In this document: in pieces, positions 60,722 through 64,000 of the stretch
How the letters are laid out: each line of letters starts with the position of its first letter
How positions within the stretch are numbered: position 1 is the first letter of the stretch
NCBI GenBank assembly: GCA_947685225.1
Contig: CANTUV010000024.1
Location: forward strand, 22,338,001 to 22,402,000
Direction of reading: 5' to 3'
Length of the DNA: 64,000 nt
Source of the DNA: Garcia nutans
Taxonomy: Eukaryota > Streptophyta > Magnoliopsida > Malpighiales > Euphorbiaceae
Notes under the pieces: model-generated
The model's database searches: none
The model's input: the letters and a program-made list of their open reading frames with translations, nothing else
Told to the model about the DNA's origin: nothing
Program-made: the position numbers and the translations under genes

Positions 60722-62739
60722 ATGCATGCTTCAAGATCAAGAACTCGATCTAATGCTGAGTTATTAGAGTTTATTCGGCGGCATGAAGATGGAAATATAA
60801 GTCTACTAGCCGGGATGCCGCTTCATCGTAGTTCAAATCAAAAGAGCAAGGTGATTATTTATTTTAACAGTAAATTATTTTTTTTTTTTTTTGTTTTTGT
60901 TTTTTTTGTTTTTATTTTTTGTTCCTTATTATTTTTTTTGAATTATTTTTTTGTTTCTTTTAAGATTTAGGAAAAATAAATTAATTAGATGAATATATTT
61001 AAGAATTTAACAAAAAAGTAAATAGATAGACTAAAAATAGAATATTAATAAATTTAGCCTAAAAATCAGTGGTATTGATATGATGATATACTTACCTTGT
61101 GTTAACTTACCTGGCTCCGTGTTAGCGTGATCGTTGCGTTATCTGGGGCGAAGGATGTGTCTATAAAGCCCAACAATGGTATGATGTAGTGCTTTCTCGA
61201 GTAAGACGGATTATCCGAGATTACGATTTTGAAAGCTTTATCTTGCAATTACCATTCGAGGAGTGTCCGATAGACCGGAGTGTAGTTCAAGCATTGTCAG
61301 AACAGTGGATGGACACGACCCATACTTTTCACTTACCTATAGGAGAAATGACTATTGGTCCAGTCGATTATACAACCATAACTGATATTCGGTACTATGG
61401 CCTTTCGGTCCCTCTTACCAATGATATTCTAACATTCGAAGAAATCCAACAGTTAATCGGTATGGAACCATCATTTAAAGGGCCTTTCAAGATAAAAATT
61501 GAGCCAATTTGGAGTTATTGGATGAACTACGAACGACGGGTTCGTAGAGAAACAACCAAACAATATGGTCGAGGATTTTTATTATATTTGCTCGGGTTGA
61601 CCATCTTAGGCAGCACTGAATCTGCCATCCATTTATCGGTGTTGAGGGCCCTTACTGTTATGAGTATGGTACAACTTTATGGCTGGGGTGAAGCTGGCCT
61701 TGCTTGTCTTTACCATGGACTTGATAAAATTTGCAGAAATAAGAAGTCTTTTGTTGGTTTTATGGCGGTTGTCGAGGTACTCTTCTTCCACCAATGTCAA
61801 TTCCATTCTTATTCTTGCATGAATTTGATTTTTATTATTGTTGTAGGCATGGGCATATGAGCACAATCTTGTGAGGGTGCCTGGTATTTCCAAAGAGAGA
61901 ATCAGGTATCCGAGATTAAACTTTTGGTTTTCAGATTGTGTAGAAGTTCCCGGCTCTCACTATGTGCACACCCAACATTTCTCTCGAGCTGCTTAACCTG
62001 GGGCCAGGTAAAATAGCATTAGTATACTTTGAAATTTATATAAAAGTCCACTTACCTTATGTCATTTTGTAGGTCAATTTGGCCTAGTGGTGCACAGAAG
62101 AGCGGACAAACTGGACTTCCTCCATGAATGCCGCACTGCCTTTTCAACATACCCGCCGAGTCATTGCCGGCCCTGTGTCTAGTGGCTAGTTTCTCGGAGA
62201 GAGAGTATATGAGTGGTTTCTTGGTCCCGAGTAGTGGTGGATCTCGATGCGTTGCCTAGAGTATACTTTAAATATCACATCAATGCCGGAGAATGAATGG
62301 TGGTTGGCTCGGCACGGTTATGATGTTGAAACCTTTCTCTATCCACCGGGTGCATCTTATACCCAGTTTATTCAAATAGGGCTCTTGAACTTTGACGTAT
62401 CACCTGTTGGTGTACGGGAGATTCCCAAGAAAAATGAGGATAGAGATGAAGAGGAGTATCATGGAGAGGGAGGAGAGTTTGTCTCACATCTCGGGGCTAG
62501 CACTTCTCAGGTAAACTTTTACCATTTTTCCATTGTAATCGCTTCTTTCTTAACTTATTTTGACTTTTTTAATGATTGTTGCAGGTTGCTGGTTCGTTTG
62601 GTCATGAGACTGGACCTTCTTTTACTGCTCCTTCATTTGCTCATTCTAATCAACCAGAGATGCCATCTCATCCATAGGGCATTGATATGAATTACCTGGT
62701 AGGCTTTCTTGTTCCATGATAATTTATGATATATGTATG
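60722..62739 (+). pseudogene. PMD gene of TRG-D, exons 1-5 and part of intron 5
   Basis: Exons by GT/AG sites and homology: 60722-60850, 61126-61776, 61847-62007, 62073-62510 and 62585-62698. Exon 2 is fully open and has the typical PMD order: RVRRIIRDYDF, then ALSEQWMDTTHTFHLPIGEM, then LYGWGEAGLACLYHGL. The exon 2/3 junction gives EAWAYEHN, matching the conserved LWAWE-type motif of PMD proteins. Later motifs are SSMNAALPFQHTRRVIAGPV and, after a TAG near 62189, FLGERVYEWFLGPE. Further faults are a frame change at the exon 3/4 boundary and TAG near 62676. Intron 5 starts GTAGG at 62699 and is cut at 62739 by the LTR of TRG-G; exon 6 is lost or beyond the window. It is better preserved than copy A. 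The native role of retroelement PMD proteins is unknown. Confidence 0.87.
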
Positions 62740-64000
62740 TGTAGACTCTTAATTTTTGACCCAGTCCGGTCCTTTCTTTTTTATAGTCCAAAATAATTTT
62801 TGTAATATTTTAATATTTATTTTAGTATTTTTATGGTGAAGTGAATAAAAATAATAATAATAATAAATAAACAAAAAATAAATAATAATAATAATAAATA
62901 AATAAAAATAAAAATAAAAATTGGCGACGAAAAAATTCGTCACTGAAAATGTTGGACGAAATGGCCCGCAGCTTGCCCCTCGCAATTTTTCAACGTTGTT
63001 CCTCGCAGTAGCCTGCAGCAATTTTTTTGCCAGCAAAATTTTTCCGACTTAATTTTTTCCGAAACCAAATTCTATTTGGTTTCGGTTTCCTTTTCCTAAT
63101 TAATGATAAATTCCTTAAACAGTTGGAATTAAGCTTCCAAAATTTCCTATAAATAACACTAAAAAGACACAAAAAAGGGGGGATCGGACTTTGGACCGGG
63201 ACTTGGATTTTAAACTGGAACTTTACAAATTGATCGGACTTTTTAGAAGAGAAGAAGCAAGCAAGCAATCAAGCTATCAAAGGCAGCAACCTTGCCTTTG
63301 TCCTTGTTCATCCAAGAAGCAATTTTTGGTGGACCCAACGAACGAAGGTTTGAATCTTTAATTTCTTTTTATTTCTTACAGTAGCTTCATTCTTTATTTG
63401 ATTCATTAAAATTATACCTTCGACCTTTGAAGATGTAATAATTTGATCTTCGTTTCCAAAAACCTTAAATGATTTCCTCTGTTTCTAAATACCTTTAAAA
63501 ACCTTAATTCATTTCTTTGTTTTCCAAAATCTTAAATCGTTCCCTCTGTTTCTTTTAAAACTCAAGAACCCTAATTTTGTTTCTTCTAAAATTTAAAACC
63601 CTAAATTGATCCTTTTATTTCCAAAAATCCTAAAAAATTAATACTTTCTATTTCCAAAAACCTTAAATTGTCTTACCTATTTCCAAAAACTTTATAAACT
63701 CTAAACTATTTTCTTCAAATCCAAAACCAAGACAGTAACCCCAAACTAGCTAATCTAAACCCTGAGTTTTCTTAAACCTTAATTCCCTTAAAACCTTAAA
63801 CCCTAGTTTTCCTAAATCCTAATCCTTAAAACCTTAAAACCTTAAAACCTTATAAACCTAAACATTCAAACCCAATATAGTATATCTAAAATAATAATCC
63901 AGTAACCGTGAGTCCTAAACTCAAATGTTTTAAAGTATCCAAACCCTAATTTCATGATTTTACCTCTCAAACCCTAATTTCGTTAATCAAAGAACCTTAT
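62740..64000 (+). repeat. TRG-G 5' LTR (partial, plus)
   Basis: It starts TGTAGACTCTTAATTTTTGACCCAG, an LTR start variant of the TRG family, and runs to the window end with AAACCCTAA-type motifs (63560-63960). It is a 5' LTR or solo LTR: the end and PBS are outside. Confidence 0.85.

Larger units (their letters stand above)
58716..62739 (-). mobile_element. TRG-D: TRG element fragment with antisense PMD gene
   Basis: It keeps the PPT-proximal LTR part, the hairpin repeats and most of the antisense PMD gene, in the same order as copy A. It is interrupted at 62739 by the plus-oriented LTR of TRG-G, so gag lies outside the window if present. Confidence 0.82.

Overview
The window is AT-rich plant nuclear DNA made almost entirely of nested LTR retrotransposons. 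Chromodomain-bearing Tekay/Del-type Ty3-gypsy sequence, a Sirevirus-like copia remnant, Tat/Ogre-type gag with a tRNA-Arg-type primer site, and plant mobile domain (PMD) genes all point to an angiosperm. A eudicot and a heterochromatic, probably pericentromeric, location are likely but inferred. I found no host single-copy gene, no tRNA or rRNA gene and no CRISPR array.

Layout. 1-4002: 3' end of a Tekay-like element (integrase plus chromodomain, PPT, 2.6-kb 3' LTR). 4003-4857: an old antisense remnant of the same lineage. 4858-7676: a 5'-truncated Sirevirus-like copia pol remnant plus a second broken ORF. From 7677 on, two element families alternate.

(1) A Tat/Ogre-like, gag-only family here called TRG. 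It has LTRs that read TGTAGACCC...GCTCACA, a PBS matching the 3' end of tRNA-Arg, a 1.1-kb leader, a Tat-type gag, a long spacer without pol, hairpin-like tandem repeats, and a PPT. There are five copies: A (7765-20262, minus), C (24921-32645, minus), E (37884-48174, plus, complete), D (58716-62739, minus) and G (62740 to the window end, plus). Copies A and D also carry a spliced PMD gene in antisense to gag, with its own TATA box; C and E lack it.

(2) A large-LTR (about 3.2 kb) family here called F. It is primed by initiator tRNA-Met, has no recognisable coding capacity, and shares its LTR motif blocks and PPT context with the Tekay element. It appears to be a non-autonomous derivative.

Nesting is clear in the right half. 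TRG-E sits inside F-inner (TSD gtaat/gcaat). F-inner (32827-53437, TSD attgt/attgt) sits inside F-outer (32646-58715). F-outer still carries the exact empty site for E, and F-inner carries the empty site of its own insertion point. TRG-G is inserted in intron 5 of the PMD gene of TRG-D. A third F copy (minus) is split by TRG-A (7677-7761 and 20263-24769).

All genes except the partial Tekay pol are damaged by stops and frameshifts, so no autonomous machinery is encoded apart from that 3' pol fragment. The most unusual features are the antisense PMD module of a gag-only retroelement and the arrays of short hairpins with covarying stems just upstream of its PPT.
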